The translations under genes and the position numbers were made by a program. DNA of 64,000 bases from Sva-07 sp963698435. Lineage in GTDB: Bacteria > Actinomycetota > Acidimicrobiia > Acidimicrobiales > Ilumatobacteraceae. The stretch covers positions 766,617 through 830,616 of the forward strand of contig CAVOQV010000005.1 of the NCBI GenBank assembly GCA_963698435.1, written 5' to 3'. Below the pieces are notes generated by a model that saw only the letters and a list, made by a program, of their open reading frames with translations, was not told where the DNA came from and did no database searches. Within the stretch, counting starts at the first letter, position 1, and every line of letters begins with the position of its first letter. Shown in pieces: positions 17,864 to 30,082 of this stretch.

Positions 17864-20800
17864 TCAACCGATGGGTTCGGCTGCGGCCTCCGGTTCGTAC
17901 GTGCCCTCGAGGCCGGCCAGGAATGCTGCGGGGTCCTCTTCTTCGCCGTCGCTCGAGTAGAACGACATCGGCTCGTAGTCAGGCGCTTCGATACCGAACT
18001 CGCGGTACTTCATCATGCCGGTGCCGGCCGGGATGAGCTTGCCGATGATGATGTTCTCCTTGAGGCCGATCAGGCTGTCACCGCGGCCGTCGATGGCGGC
18101 CTCGGTCAGCACCCGGGTCGTCTCCTGGAACGACGCTGCCGACAACCACGACTCGGTGGCCAGCGACGCCTTGGTGATGCCCATCAGTTCCGGACGGCCC
18201 TCGGCCGGACGGGTGCCCTCTTCGACCATGCGACGGTTCGTGTCGCGGAAGCGCTTCGAGTCCACCCGCTCGCCCGGCAGGAACGCCGTGCCACCAGGCT
18301 CCTGCACGCCGACCCGGCGGGTCATCTGGCGCACGATCAGCTCGATGTGCTTGTCGTGGATCGACACACCCTGGTCGCGGTACACCCGCTGCACTTCCTC
18401 GACGAGGTAGAGCTGCGTTTCGCGGATGCCCTTGATCTCCATGATCTCCTTCGGATCGAAGGGACCGTCGGTGAGCGGGTCACCGGCCTTGACCTCCTGG
18501 CCGTCCTCGACGATCGGACGAGCACCGAGCGGGAGCACGACCTCGTGCTCCTCACCGGCGTCGTCGACGACGACGACCGGGATGCCCTTGCCCTCGTCCT
18601 CACGCAGGTGCAGCACGCCGGTCGCCTTGGCGAGACGGGCTGAACCTTTCGGAGTGCGAGCCTCGAACAGCTCGACGACGCGAGGCAGACCACCGGCGAT
18701 GTCCTTGCCGGCCACACCGCCGGTGTGGAAGGTACGCATCGTCAGCTGGGTACCGGGTTCACCGATCGACTGAGCGGCGATGACGCCGACGGCCTCACCG
18801 AGTTCGATCATCTTGCCGGTTGCCAGCGAACGGCCGTAGCACATCGCGCAGACGCCGAGTTCGGCGTCACACGTGAGCACGGAACGGACACGCAGACGCT
18901 CGATCTTTGGATCGTCGCGCAGCGCCTCCATCTCCTCGTCGCCCACGATCGTGTTCCGCGGCAGCAGCGAGATCTCCTCGCCGTCCTTCATCATCGGCGA
19001 CGCGAGCTCGGTGTCCTGCAGGAGTGCACGACCGTAGAGCTTGGTCTCGAGGTACGAGCGACGGTTCGCCGTGTCGGCCGAGACGTTCTCGATCCACACG
19101 CCGAGTGTCGAGCCGCAGTCCTCTTCGCGCACGATGAGCTCCTGTGCGACGTCGACGAGGCGACGGGTCAGATAGCCGGAGTCGGCGGTACGCAGCGCCG
19201 TGTCGACGAGGCCCTTGCGAGCACCGGGCGTGGCGATGAAGTACTCGAGGGTCTCGAGACCCTCACGGAAGTTCGACTTGATCGGACGAGGAATCATGTC
19301 GCCGCGAGGGTTGGCCACGAGGCCGCGCATGCCGGCGATCTGACGCATCTGCGTCATGTTTCCTCGAGCGCCCGAGCCGACCATCATGTCGATCGGATTG
19401 AACTGCTGCTCCTTGAATTCCTTCTCCATCGCGGCCTGCACCTCGGCGGTGGCGTCGGTCCAGATGCGCACCTCCTGCTGACGGCGCTCGCCGTCGGTGA
19501 TGATGCCGCGTCGGAACTGCTTCTCGACCTTGTCGGCCTGCTCCTCGTAGCCGTCGAGCAGGGCCCGCTTGACCTTCGGAGTGCGGACGTCGTCGATCGA
19601 CACCGTCAGTCCCGACTGCGTCGCATAGCGGTAGCAGAGGTTCTTGATCTTGTCGAGCGACTCGGCGACCACGGCCTTGTCGTAGTTGTCGGAGAGGCGT
19701 TCGACGATGACGCCCATCTCCTTCTTCTTGACGGTCTCGTTGAAGTGGCCGAACTGCTCGGTGTAGTCCTCCGGCAACGCCTCTTCGAAGAGGACACGAC
19801 CGACGGTCGACTCGAACGGTTCCCGCCCGGGAGGACGCATCGTGATCTTGGCGTGCAGCTCGAGGCTGCCTTCGTCATAGGCGCGCATGGCCTCCCACAG
19901 GTGACGGAACACACGTCCTTCGCCCTTGCCGCCCTCGGTCTCCTCGGTGAGGTAGTAGCCCCCGATGATGAGGTCCTGCGACGGGGTCACGATCGGCCGA
20001 CCCGACGCCGGCGACAAGATGTTGTTCGCGCTGAGCATCAGCACGCGGGCCTCGGCCTGCGCTTCGGCCGACAGCGGCACGTGGATCGCCATCTGGTCAC
20101 CGTCGAAGTCGGCATTGAACGCCGTGCAGACCAGCGGATGGATCTGGAGCGCCTTGCCCTCGACCAGCACCGGCTCGAAGGCCTGGATGCCGAGACGGTG
20201 CAACGTCGGTGCACGGTTGAGGAGCACGGGGTGCTCCTTGATCACGTCTTCGAGCACGTCCCACACCTGCGGGCGGCGACGCTCGACCATGCGCTTGGCG
20301 GTCTTGATGTTCTGCGCCAGCTCGAGATCGACGAGACGCTTCATCACGAACGGCTTGAACAGCTCGAGCGCCATCAGCTTCGGCAGGCCGCACTGGTGCA
20401 GCTTGAGCGTCGGGCCGGCCACGATGACCGAACGCCCCGAGTAGTCGACGCGCTTGCCGAGCAGGTTCTGACGGAACCGGCCCTGCTTTCCCTTGAGCAT
20501 GTCGGACAGCGACTTCAGTGGGCGGTTGCCCGGCCCGGTCACGGGCCGGCCGCGACGGCCGTTGTCGAACAGTGCGTCGACGGCCTCCTGCAGCATGCGC
20601 TTCTCGTTGTTGATGATGATCTCCGGTGCGCCGAGGTTGAGCAGACGCTCCAGGCGGTTGTTGCGGTTGATCACCCGGCGGTAGAGGTCGTTGAGGTCGG
20701 AGGTGGCGAAGCGACCACCGTCGAGCTGGACCATCGGACGCAGTTCCGGCGGGATCACCGGCACGGCGTCGAGGATCATCGCCTTGGGGTCGTTGGTTCG

Positions 20801-21769
20801 GCGGCCGTGTTCGTCACGACGGTTGAAGGACGCGACGATCTTGAGGCGCTTGATCGCCTTCTGCTTGCGCTGCGCACTGAGCGGCTTCTGCCCCTCCTGC
20901 GGGTCGATCGCGTTGCGGAGCTTGACCTCTTCTTCGTCGAAGTCGATGCGGTCGATGAGCGCCTTGATCGCCTCGGCGCCCGTGCCGCCCTCGAAGTACT
21001 CGCCGTACTTGTCGCGCATCTCGCGCCACAACATCTCGTCTTCGATGATCTTGCGGGCGTGCAACGACTTGAACTCGTCCCAGGTGCGGGCGATCAGGTC
21101 GAGCTCGATCTCGTAGCGCTCGCGGATGCCCTCGACTTCCTTGTCGGCTTCCTTCTGGATCTTCTTCAGATCGGCAGCCTTGGCGTCTTCCTTCTCGGCT
21201 TCAGCGGCGGTCTCCTCGAGCTCCTTGAAGCGACGATCGATGGCGAGCTCCATCTCCTTCTGGATGGCGTCGCGCTCTTCGAGGTACTCGGCTTCGAGGT
21301 TCGGCAGCGCCTCGTGGCGGCCCTCCTCGTCGACCCAGCTGACGAGGTGCGCTGCGAAGTAGATCACCTTCTCGAGCATCTTGGCCTTGAGCTCCTCCTT
21401 CGGCTCGATGCCGGCGAGGAGGTAGGCGAGCCACGACCGGGTGCCGCGCAGGTACCAGATGTGCACGGCCGGTGCGGCCAGCTCGATGTGGCCCATGCGG
21501 TCGCGGCGGACCTTCGAGCGGGTGACCTCGACGCCACAGCGCTCGCAGATGATGCCCTTGAAACGCACGCGCTTGTACTTGCCGCAGTAGCACTCCCAGT
21601 CGCGCGTCGGCCCGAAGATCTTCTCGCAGAACAGGCCGTCCTTCTCGGGACGCAGTGTGCGGTAGTTGATCGTCTCGGGCTTCTTCACCTCACCGTGTGA
21701 CCAGTTACGGATCTGGTCCGCCGTGGCCAGGCGGATCTTCAGTTGGTCGAACATGTTGACGTCGAGCAT
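17864..21769 (-). CDS. rpoC: RNA polymerase beta' subunit
   Basis: This 1301-residue protein is the catalytic beta' subunit. From the ATG at 21769 (MLDVNMFDQLKIRLATADQIRNW) it shows the N-terminal zinc ribbon (CYCGKYK, then CERCGVEV near residues 60-80) and the lid/clamp region. The active-site NADFDGDQMAIHVP follows, with all three magnesium-binding Asp residues. A second zinc site lies at CGSTLGV...CDAELGVCAMC, and the trigger loop is GVIAAQSIGEPGTQLTMRTFHTGG. The length is typical of actinobacteria. The frame is intact, unlike rpoB. The two are about 150 bases apart after rpoB repair. Confidence 0.98.
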   Translation of the reverse strand: MLDVNMFDQLKIRLATADQIRNWSHGEVKKPETINYRTLRPEKDGLFCEKIFGPTRDWECYCGKYKRVRFKGIICERCGVEVTRSKVRRDRMGHIELAAPAVHIWYLRGTRSWLAYLLAGIEPKEELKAKMLEKVIYFAAHLVSWVDEEGRHEALPNLEAEYLEERDAIQKEMELAIDRRFKELEETAAEAEKEDAKAADLKKIQKEADKEVEGIRERYEIELDLIARTWDEFKSLHARKIIEDEMLWREMRDKYGEYFEGGTGAEAIKALIDRIDFDEEEVKLRNAIDPQEGQKPLSAQRKQKAIKRLKIVASFNRRDEHGRRTNDPKAMILDAVPVIPPELRPMVQLDGGRFATSDLNDLYRRVINRNNRLERLLNLGAPEIIINNEKRMLQEAVDALFDNGRRGRPVTGPGNRPLKSLSDMLKGKQGRFRQNLLGKRVDYSGRSVIVAGPTLKLHQCGLPKLMALELFKPFVMKRLVDLELAQNIKTAKRMVERRRPQVWDVLEDVIKEHPVLLNRAPTLHRLGIQAFEPVLVEGKALQIHPLVCTAFNADFDGDQMAIHVPLSAEAQAEARVLMLSANNILSPASGRPIVTPSQDLIIGGYYLTEETEGGKGEGRVFRHLWEAMRAYDEGSLELHAKITMRPPGREPFESTVGRVLFEEALPEDYTEQFGHFNETVKKKEMGVIVERLSDNYDKAVVAESLDKIKNLCYRYATQSGLTVSIDDVRTPKVKRALLDGYEEQADKVEKQFRRGIITDGERRQQEVRIWTDATAEVQAAMEKEFKEQQFNPIDMMVGSGARGNMTQMRQIAGMRGLVANPRGDMIPRPIKSNFREGLETLEYFIATPGARKGLVDTALRTADSGYLTRRLVDVAQELIVREEDCGSTLGVWIENVSADTANRRSYLETKLYGRALLQDTELASPMMKDGEEISLLPRNTIVGDEEMEALRDDPKIERLRVRSVLTCDAELGVCAMCYGRSLATGKMIELGEAVGVIAAQSIGEPGTQLTMRTFHTGGVAGKDIAGGLPRVVELFEARTPKGSARLAKATGVLHLREDEGKGIPVVVVDDAGEEHEVVLPLGARPIVEDGQEVKAGDPLTDGPFDPKEIMEIKGIRETQLYLVEEVQRVYRDQGVSIHDKHIELIVRQMTRRVGVQEPGGTAFLPGERVDSKRFRDTNRRMVEEGTRPAEGRPELMGITKASLATESWLSAASFQETTRVLTEAAIDGRGDSLIGLKENIIIGKLIPAGTGMMKYREFGIEAPDYEPMSFYSSDGEEEDPAAFLAGLEGTYEPEAAAEPIG

Positions 21770-21916
21770 TGGTTCCTCGTGTTCGCTCTCGGGTGTTCGT
21801 TTCGTGAGTCAGTTCAGTCGTTCATGGCTTGGTTGCCCGGCCGCAGCGAGGGAAGCGCCAGCGACGAGCTGCAGGGAGGGAGCGGTCGAAGCGGAGCGGC
21901 GACCAGTCCCTCCCCA

Positions 21917-25547
<3,631 letters not shown>

Positions 25548-25748
25548 GGATCACTCTCCAGAAAATCGAGGGTGGACGACGCAGAATGCTGCGACGTGAT
25601 ACCGGGCGCGCTGATCCAGACCGAAGGGACGGTGGGGGAACAGGGGACACACGGCAACGGGCAAGCCTACCGGCGCAGGACGCACAACGTCAACCGCTTC
25701 CGGCGCAGATTCGCCGAGCGGGACGGGTCCTTCGCTGAATTGCCGGTC

Positions 25749-25793
25749 AAGGTAAAGAGTTCGGCCACAGATGTCAAGCATTCGGGCCGAACT
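25749..25793 (-). promoter_or_regulatory. rpoBC promoter with an overlapping 9-bp inverted repeat
   Basis: On the minus strand a perfect -35 TTGACA (25777-25772), a 17-base spacer and TACCTT (25754-25749) form the best sigma-70 promoter in the window. Transcription would start near 25742, giving a leader of about 195 bases to rpoB. AGTTCGGCC at 25758-25766 and its exact complement GGCCGAACT at 25785-25793 flank the -35 box with 18 bases between them, a geometry suggesting an operator. The 25548-25748 leader has no gene. Confidence 0.65.
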
Positions 25794-25814
25794 GTCACCG
25801 CATCGTGACGCGCA

Positions 25815-25843
25815 GCACCCCGGGAGTCGAACTCCCGGGGTGC
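25815..25843 (-). terminator. Hairpin between rplL and rpoB
   Basis: GCACCCCGGGAGT at 25815-25827 pairs perfectly with ACTCCCGGGGTGC at 25831-25843 around a CGA loop. It lies 40 bases after the rplL stop and upstream of the rpoB promoter on the minus strand. It may be a full terminator or a partial attenuator, as is known between rplL and rpoB in other bacteria. Confidence 0.7.
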
Positions 25844-25882
25844 CTCGGTGTCACGTGGTTCGAGGGCCGATCGGCCCGTGAA

Positions 25883-26269
25883 TCACTTCAGTTCGACGGT
25901 GGCGCCGACTTCTTCGAGCTTGGCCTTCGCAGCTTCGGCGTCGGCCTTGCTGGCCTTCTCCATCAGCGGCTTGGGAGCGGCGTCGACGAGGTCCTTGGCG
26001 TCCTTGAGACCGACGCCGAGCAGGTCCTTGACGACCTTGACGACCTGGATCTTCTGGGCACCGGCGCTCTCGAGGACGACGTCGAACTCGTCCTTTTCCT
26101 CGGCAGCGGCAGCGTCGCCGCCACCGCCTCCGGCCGGGGCCGCGGCGGCAACTGCGACGGGCGCAGCAGCGGTGACTTCGAACTTCTCCTCGAAGGCGTC
26201 GAGCAGTTCCTTGAGCTCGATCACGGTCATGTTGCTGATCGCGTCGAGGATTTCTTCCTTGGTGGACAT
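25883..26269 (-). CDS. rplL: 50S ribosomal protein L7/L12
   Basis: L7/L12 forms the flexible stalk that recruits GTPase factors. From MSTKEEILDAISNMTVIELKELL (ATG at 26269, 128 residues) it shows the N-terminal dimerisation helix, a long Ala/Gly-rich hinge (AAAPVAVAAAAPAGGGGGDAAAA) and the C-terminal domain EFDVVLESAGAQKIQVVKVVKDLLGVGLKDAKDLVDAAP. The hinge is somewhat longer and more Gly-rich than in E. coli. It follows rplJ by 52 bases, as in every L10-L7/L12 operon. Confidence 0.97.
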   Translation of the reverse strand: MSTKEEILDAISNMTVIELKELLDAFEEKFEVTAAAPVAVAAAAPAGGGGGDAAAAEEKDEFDVVLESAGAQKIQVVKVVKDLLGVGLKDAKDLVDAAPKPLMEKASKADAEAAKAKLEEVGATVELK

Positions 26270-26321
26270 TTCTGGGTTCTCCTGTTGTTCAGTTCTGGGG
26301 TTCGGTTCGTGGGGGTGGCGA

Positions 26322-26891
26322 TCAGGCGGCCTCGGCGGCTGCCTGCTGTTCGATGAGTGCGGACAGTCCGTACGCGAAGTTGCGCGGGAGCGCCTGGAGC
26401 AGACCAGCGGTCTTGACCAGGGGCGCCTGGAACGCGCCGGCCAGACGGGCCAGCAGTTCTTCGCGCGACGGCAGACTCGCGAGTGCCTTGACGTCATCGG
26501 CCGACATCGGGCTCGCGCCCAACATGCCGCCCTTGATGACGAGCAGCGGGTTCGCCTTGCTCTGGTCGAGCAGCGCCTTGGCGGCCGCCACCGAATCACC
26601 GGTGACGAACGTGAGCGCCGACGGCCCGAGCAGGTACTCGTTGAGCCCTTCGTAACCGGCGTTGGACGCGGCGATACGAGCCAAGGTGTTCTTGTACACC
26701 TTGTGTTCGGCGCCGGCGTCGCGCAGCGGGGTCCGCAGGTCGGCCAGCTGGCCCACCGACATCCCTCGGTACTCGGAGACGAACACCGCGACGCTGTCGT
26801 TCAGCTTGGCGGTGATCTCCTCGACGATCGCAACCTTGTCGGCTCGCGGTTCGCTTCGTCCCGCCGATGTCTGTGTCGTTGTCGTTGTCAT
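26322..26891 (-). CDS. rplJ: 50S ribosomal protein L10
   Basis: L10 anchors the L7/L12 stalk and represses its own mRNA in E. coli. The 189-residue product has a Thr-rich N terminus (MTTTTTQTSAGRSEPR) and then KVAIVEEITAKLNDSVAVFVSEYRGMSVGQLADLR and VYKNTLARIAASNAGYEGL. The C-terminal helix (PRNFAYGLSALIEQQAAAEAA) is where L12 dimers bind. The 238-base gap before it (26892-27129) has no gene and no obvious promoter; it is the expected place for an L10-binding leader, but I could not draw a firm structure. Confidence 0.96.
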   Translation of the reverse strand: MTTTTTQTSAGRSEPRADKVAIVEEITAKLNDSVAVFVSEYRGMSVGQLADLRTPLRDAGAEHKVYKNTLARIAASNAGYEGLNEYLLGPSALTFVTGDSVAAAKALLDQSKANPLLVIKGGMLGASPMSADDVKALASLPSREELLARLAGAFQAPLVKTAGLLQALPRNFAYGLSALIEQQAAAEAA

Positions 26892-27129
26892 GTGTGCATA
26901 CCTCCTTTCGCTCGACTCGTGGTGCTCGCATCAGATGCGAACACCGACGAGGAGCGCACGATCCCGACCTCAGGTCGATCACGTGGATCTTCGGCGATAT
27001 GCACCTCGGTTGGCGGGCGGACCCATTACCCCCGTTGCGATGCGCTTTCGGGGACCAACGGTCTCAGGCGAGCGACCGTTTTCGTATGTGGGGACGAGGC
27101 TACGGCTCGAGGCCGTCGCTTCCTCTCGT

Positions 27130-27831
27130 TCAGGCGTTCGTGTCGGGCTTCAGGCGCCCGGTGTCGACGTGGACTCCCGGGCCCATCGTCGAGGACACGG
27201 TGATCTTCTTCAGGTAGCGACCCTTCGCCGAGGCCGGCTTGGCTCGCTGGATCTCGTCGAGAACCGCGCGGAAGTTCTGTTCGAGCGCAGCAGGCTCGAA
27301 GCTGGCCTTGCCGAGCGGCACGTGGACGTTGCCGTAGCGATCGGTGCGGTACTCGACCTTGCCGCCCTTGAAGTCTTCGACGGCCTTGCCAACGTCGGGT
27401 GTCACAGTGCCGGTCTTGGGGTTCGGCATCAGACCGCGGGGGCCGAGCACGCGGCCGAGACGGCCCACGACGGGCATCATGTCCGGGGTGGCGATGACGA
27501 GGTCGAAGTCCATCTTGCCGCCCTCGACCTCCGTGGCGAGATCGTCGGCGCCGACGATGTCGGCGCCGGCCGCGCGGGCTTCGTCGGCAGCCTCGCCGGT
27601 GGCGAACACGGCCACGCGGACGTCCTTGCCGGTACCGGCGGGCAACGCGACGGTGCCGCGAACCATCTGGTCGGCCTTGCGCGGGTCCACGCCGAGTCGG
27701 ATCGACACGTCGACACCCTCGTCGAACTTGGCCGATGCCATCGTCTTGACGAGGCCGACCGCCTCGGCCGGACCGTAGAACTGGTCACGGTCGAACTGCT
27801 TCAACGCGTCTGCGTACTTCTTGCCTGACAT
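27130..27831 (-). CDS. rplA: 50S ribosomal protein L1
   Basis: L1 forms the mobile stalk that moves E-site tRNA and can repress the L11-L1 mRNA. The 233-residue sequence includes KYADALKQFDRDQFYGPAEAVGLVKTMASAKFDEGVDVSIRLGVDPRKAD and the highly conserved GPRGLMPNPKTGTVTPDV. KVTVSSTMGPGVHVD-type residues near the end (KKITVSSTMGPGVHVD) match the family. It follows rplK after a 172-base gap that contains three strong hairpins, longer than is usual between these two genes. Confidence 0.97.
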   Translation of the reverse strand: MSGKKYADALKQFDRDQFYGPAEAVGLVKTMASAKFDEGVDVSIRLGVDPRKADQMVRGTVALPAGTGKDVRVAVFATGEAADEARAAGADIVGADDLATEVEGGKMDFDLVIATPDMMPVVGRLGRVLGPRGLMPNPKTGTVTPDVGKAVEDFKGGKVEYRTDRYGNVHVPLGKASFEPAALEQNFRAVLDEIQRAKPASAKGRYLKKITVSSTMGPGVHVDTGRLKPDTNA

Positions 27832-27928
27832 TGTCTGTCTCCCTCAGTGATGAGCCCGCCGGTCGAGGTGGATCCGGTCGAGGCTGTGTGATGAATCGAA
27901 ATCGTGTGGACGTGGTCTGGAGGACCAC

Positions 27929-27994
27929 CCCGGCGAAGCCGGGAGAAGGATTGGTTGACGGCGAAGCCGTCAACAGCGGCGCCTTCGGCGCCGC
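27929..27994 (-). repeat. Three consecutive hairpins between rplK and rplA
   Basis: Three perfect hairpins lie in 66 bases: CCCGGC/GCCGGG with GAA loop (27929-27943), GTTGACGGC/GCCGTCAAC with GAA loop (27954-27974), and GCGGCGCC/GGCGCCGC with TTC loop (27976-27994). On the minus strand they are downstream of the rplK stop at 28004 and upstream of rplA at 27831. They could limit read-through, mark RNA processing sites, or form an L1-binding structure; sequence alone does not decide. Confidence 0.7.
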
Positions 27995-28003
27995 AGGGCG
28001 TCG

Positions 28004-28429
28004 TCAGACGACCTCAATCCCCATCGAACGGGCAGTGCCGCGGACCTGGAGCTTGGCGGCATCCATGTCGTAGGCGTTGAGGTCGGGCATCTTGATGGTG
28101 GCGATCTCTTCGAGCTGTGCTTCGGTGATCGACCCCGCCACTTCGGCGCCCGGGTTGTTCGCCGCCTTGTCGAGGCCGGCCTTCTCACGGATCAACACTG
28201 CGGTCGGCGGGGTCTTGAGCACGAAGTCGAACGAGCGATCCTCGTAGATCGTGATCTCGGTCGGCACCACGGTGCCGGCCTGGGCCTCGGTCTGAGCGTT
28301 GTACGCCTTCACGAAGTCCATGATCGCGATGCCGTGCGGGCCGAGCGCCGTGCCGACTGGTGGCGCGGGGCTGGCCTTTCCGGCCTCGATCTGGATCTTG
28401 ACGACCGTGAGTACTTTCTTCTTCGCCAT
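28004..28429 (-). CDS. rplK: 50S ribosomal protein L11
   Basis: L11 shapes the GTPase-associated centre and is needed for the stringent response. The 141-residue product starts MAKKKVLTVVKIQIEAGKASPAPPVGTALGPHGIAIMDFVKAYN, with the Pro-rich N-terminal helix that contacts thiopeptides. It ends IKMPDLNAYDMDAAKLQVRGTARSMGIEV. Length and sequence are ordinary. It follows nusG by 57 bases, the standard secE-nusG-rplK order. Confidence 0.97.
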   Translation of the reverse strand: MAKKKVLTVVKIQIEAGKASPAPPVGTALGPHGIAIMDFVKAYNAQTEAQAGTVVPTEITIYEDRSFDFVLKTPPTAVLIREKAGLDKAANNPGAEVAGSITEAQLEEIATIKMPDLNAYDMDAAKLQVRGTARSMGIEVV

Positions 28430-28486
28430 GGCGATGTTCCCTTTTGGCTTTCTCGTGTTCGGGTGTGTTCCGTCGCCGGTGGCGAA

Positions 28487-29377
28487 TCAGAGTTTGGCGA
28501 CCTGGCTGAAGTCCATCTCCACCAGCGTCTCGCGACCGAAGATGTTGACGAGGACCTTCAGCTTCATGTGGTCGGCGTTGATTTCGGCGATCTCGCCGGT
28601 GAAGTCGGCGAATGGGCCTTCCTTCACGCGCACGCTTTCGCCCTCTTCGTAGTCGAGCTTGGCCTTGCGTCGTGGCGCAGCGTCGACACCCTCGGTCTTC
28701 GGGGTGAGGAACGTCTTCACCTCCCGGCGCGACAGCGGCGTCGGCTTCTGGCCGTGGCGGCTCTGGCCGACGAACCCTGTGATTCCGGGCGTGTTACGGA
28801 CGCAGTACCAGGACTCGTCGTCCATGATGCAGCGCACCAGCAGGTAGCCGGGGAAGACCTTGCGCTGCACGGTCTGCTTCTTGCCGTTCTTGAACTCGTC
28901 GACCTCTTCCATGGGGATGACGATCTCGTAGATCTTGTCCTCCATGTTCATCGACTGGATGCGAGCCTCGAGGTTGGCGGTGACCTTCTTCTCGTAGCCC
29001 GACTGGGTGTGCACGACGTACCACTGGCCCGGACGCATCGTGGGATCGTCGACGACGGCCTCGGAATCCTCGCCACCGTCTTCGGCGCCACCATCGACGT
29101 CCGACTCGCCGACGTCGACATCCAACTCGTCGCTCGCCATGTCCTCGGCGGCGGACTCGCGTTCGTCGGCGGCCTGGGTCTCGTCGGATTCCAGGTGGAC
29201 GGCCTCGACTTCCTCCACGACGTCCGATCCGGTGTCGGACTCATCGTCGATCTGGGCGACCTCGGCCAGCACGTCGGTGTCACCGACCGGGAGGAGGTCG
29301 ACGTGGCTCGCGGGAGTCTCGTCGGTCTGGGTGTCGTTGTCGTTCATGTCAGTGGTCTCAGTCAGGTCGTCGGTCAT
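28487..29377 (-). CDS. nusG: Transcription elongation/antitermination factor NusG with acidic N-terminal extension
   Basis: NusG couples RNA polymerase to Rho or the ribosome. I chose the ATG at 29377 (MTDDLTETTDMND), which overlaps the secE stop by four bases. The product is 296 residues. The first 110 or so residues are strongly acidic and low complexity (many Asp, Glu, Ser, Val). The NGN domain follows (RPGQWYVVHTQSGYEKKVTANLEAR), then the KOW domain (GESVRVKEGPFADFTGEIAEINADH). Acidic N-terminal extensions are known in actinobacterial NusG. An internal Met (MNDND) could also serve as start. Confidence 0.94.
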   Translation of the reverse strand: MTDDLTETTDMNDNDTQTDETPASHVDLLPVGDTDVLAEVAQIDDESDTGSDVVEEVEAVHLESDETQAADERESAAEDMASDELDVDVGESDVDGGAEDGGEDSEAVVDDPTMRPGQWYVVHTQSGYEKKVTANLEARIQSMNMEDKIYEIVIPMEEVDEFKNGKKQTVQRKVFPGYLLVRCIMDDESWYCVRNTPGITGFVGQSRHGQKPTPLSRREVKTFLTPKTEGVDAAPRRKAKLDYEEGESVRVKEGPFADFTGEIAEINADHMKLKVLVNIFGRETLVEMDFSQVAKL

Positions 29378-29676
29378 GTCGAGTAGAACCATTGGGAGAG
29401 CTCGCCGAACAGATAGTCGAGACCACCGACGAGGGCGGTGTAGACGACGACGGTGATGATCACGATGATCGAGTAGCGCTTGACTTCCGGGCGGTTGGGC
29501 CACGCCACCTTGCGCATTTCGTCGCGCACCTCGCGGAGGTACTGGCGAGGACCGACACGATCGGACTTCTTCTTCGGCTGCTGCCTCTGGGCGCGCGTCG
29601 GCTTGCCCTGCTCGTCGAGGGCACCCATCTTGCGAAGCTGTCGCTTCTGCTCGCGGTTCAAATCGTCCAGTGACAT
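29374..29676 (-). CDS. secE: Preprotein translocase subunit SecE
   Basis: SecE stabilises SecY in the Sec translocon. The 100-residue protein has a hydrophilic, basic N-terminal half (DDLNREQKRQLRKMGALDEQ). The conserved amphipathic segment is YLREVRDEMRKVAWPNRPEVKRYS, and one transmembrane helix follows (IIVIITVVVYTALVGGLDYLF). A single-helix SecE is the usual Gram-positive form. It is preceded by tRNA-Trp and translationally coupled to nusG. Confidence 0.95.
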   Translation of the reverse strand: MSLDDLNREQKRQLRKMGALDEQGKPTRAQRQQPKKKSDRVGPRQYLREVRDEMRKVAWPNRPEVKRYSIIVIITVVVYTALVGGLDYLFGELSQWFYST

Positions 29677-29697
29677 GATTTCTCGTTCGGTGGTGGG

Positions 29698-29770
29698 CAG
29701 GGCAGGAGGGACTCGAACCCCCGACCGTCGGTTTTGGAGACCGATGCTCTACCAGCTGAGCTACTGCCCT
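29698..29770 (-). tRNA. tRNA-Trp (anticodon CCA)
   Basis: The 73-base gene folds into a full cloverleaf on the minus strand. The acceptor is AGGGCAG/CTGCCCT, the D arm is AGCTCAGCTGGTAGAGC, and the anticodon loop is CTCCAAA with CCA. The T arm reads GGGGGTTCGAGTCCC-like and the discriminator is G. The 3' CCA is not encoded. It sits between rpmG and secE, a common actinobacterial location. Confidence 0.95.
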
Positions 29771-29874
29771 CGGGCGGGAACGCCGAGTACCCGTGCGAGG
29801 GTACCAGCGATCCCGGAAGGCTGACTGCGGTCGTTGCCGACCGCACTCGCTGCCCGTCTCTCAGCGCCGTGGGG

Positions 29875-30039
29875 TCAGCGGGTCTCCTTGTGGAGGGTGT
29901 GCTGACGCTCGTTGGCGCAGTACTTCTTCATTTCGAGGCGCTCACGGTCGTTGATCTTCGACTTCATCGTGATGTAGTTGCGCCGTTTGCACTCGGTGCA
30001 CTCGAGGGTCACTTTGACCCGCTTGTCACTCTTGGCCAT
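29875..30039 (-). CDS. rpmG: 50S ribosomal protein L33
   Basis: L33 is a small protein near the E site. The 54-residue sequence is MAKSDKRVKVTLECTECKRR, then NYITMKSKINDRERLEMKKYCANE, ending QHTLHKETR. The first half of the zinc-binding motif is intact (CTEC). The second, normally CPRC or similar, is reduced to CANE with one Cys, so zinc binding is doubtful or uses another ligand. The gene lies between tuf copy 2 and tRNA-Trp. Confidence 0.95.
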   Translation of the reverse strand: MAKSDKRVKVTLECTECKRRNYITMKSKINDRERLEMKKYCANERQHTLHKETR

Positions 30040-30082
30040 GTCTGACTTCTCTCTCTAGAACTTCGTGATCACCGACGGGCGG

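Noticed and set aside
18725..21700. A 991-codon open frame on the plus strand opposite rpoC
   Set aside because: It is an antisense shadow: high GC keeps the opposite frame open, it has no recognisable motif, and rpoC on the minus strand is complete with all catalytic motifs.
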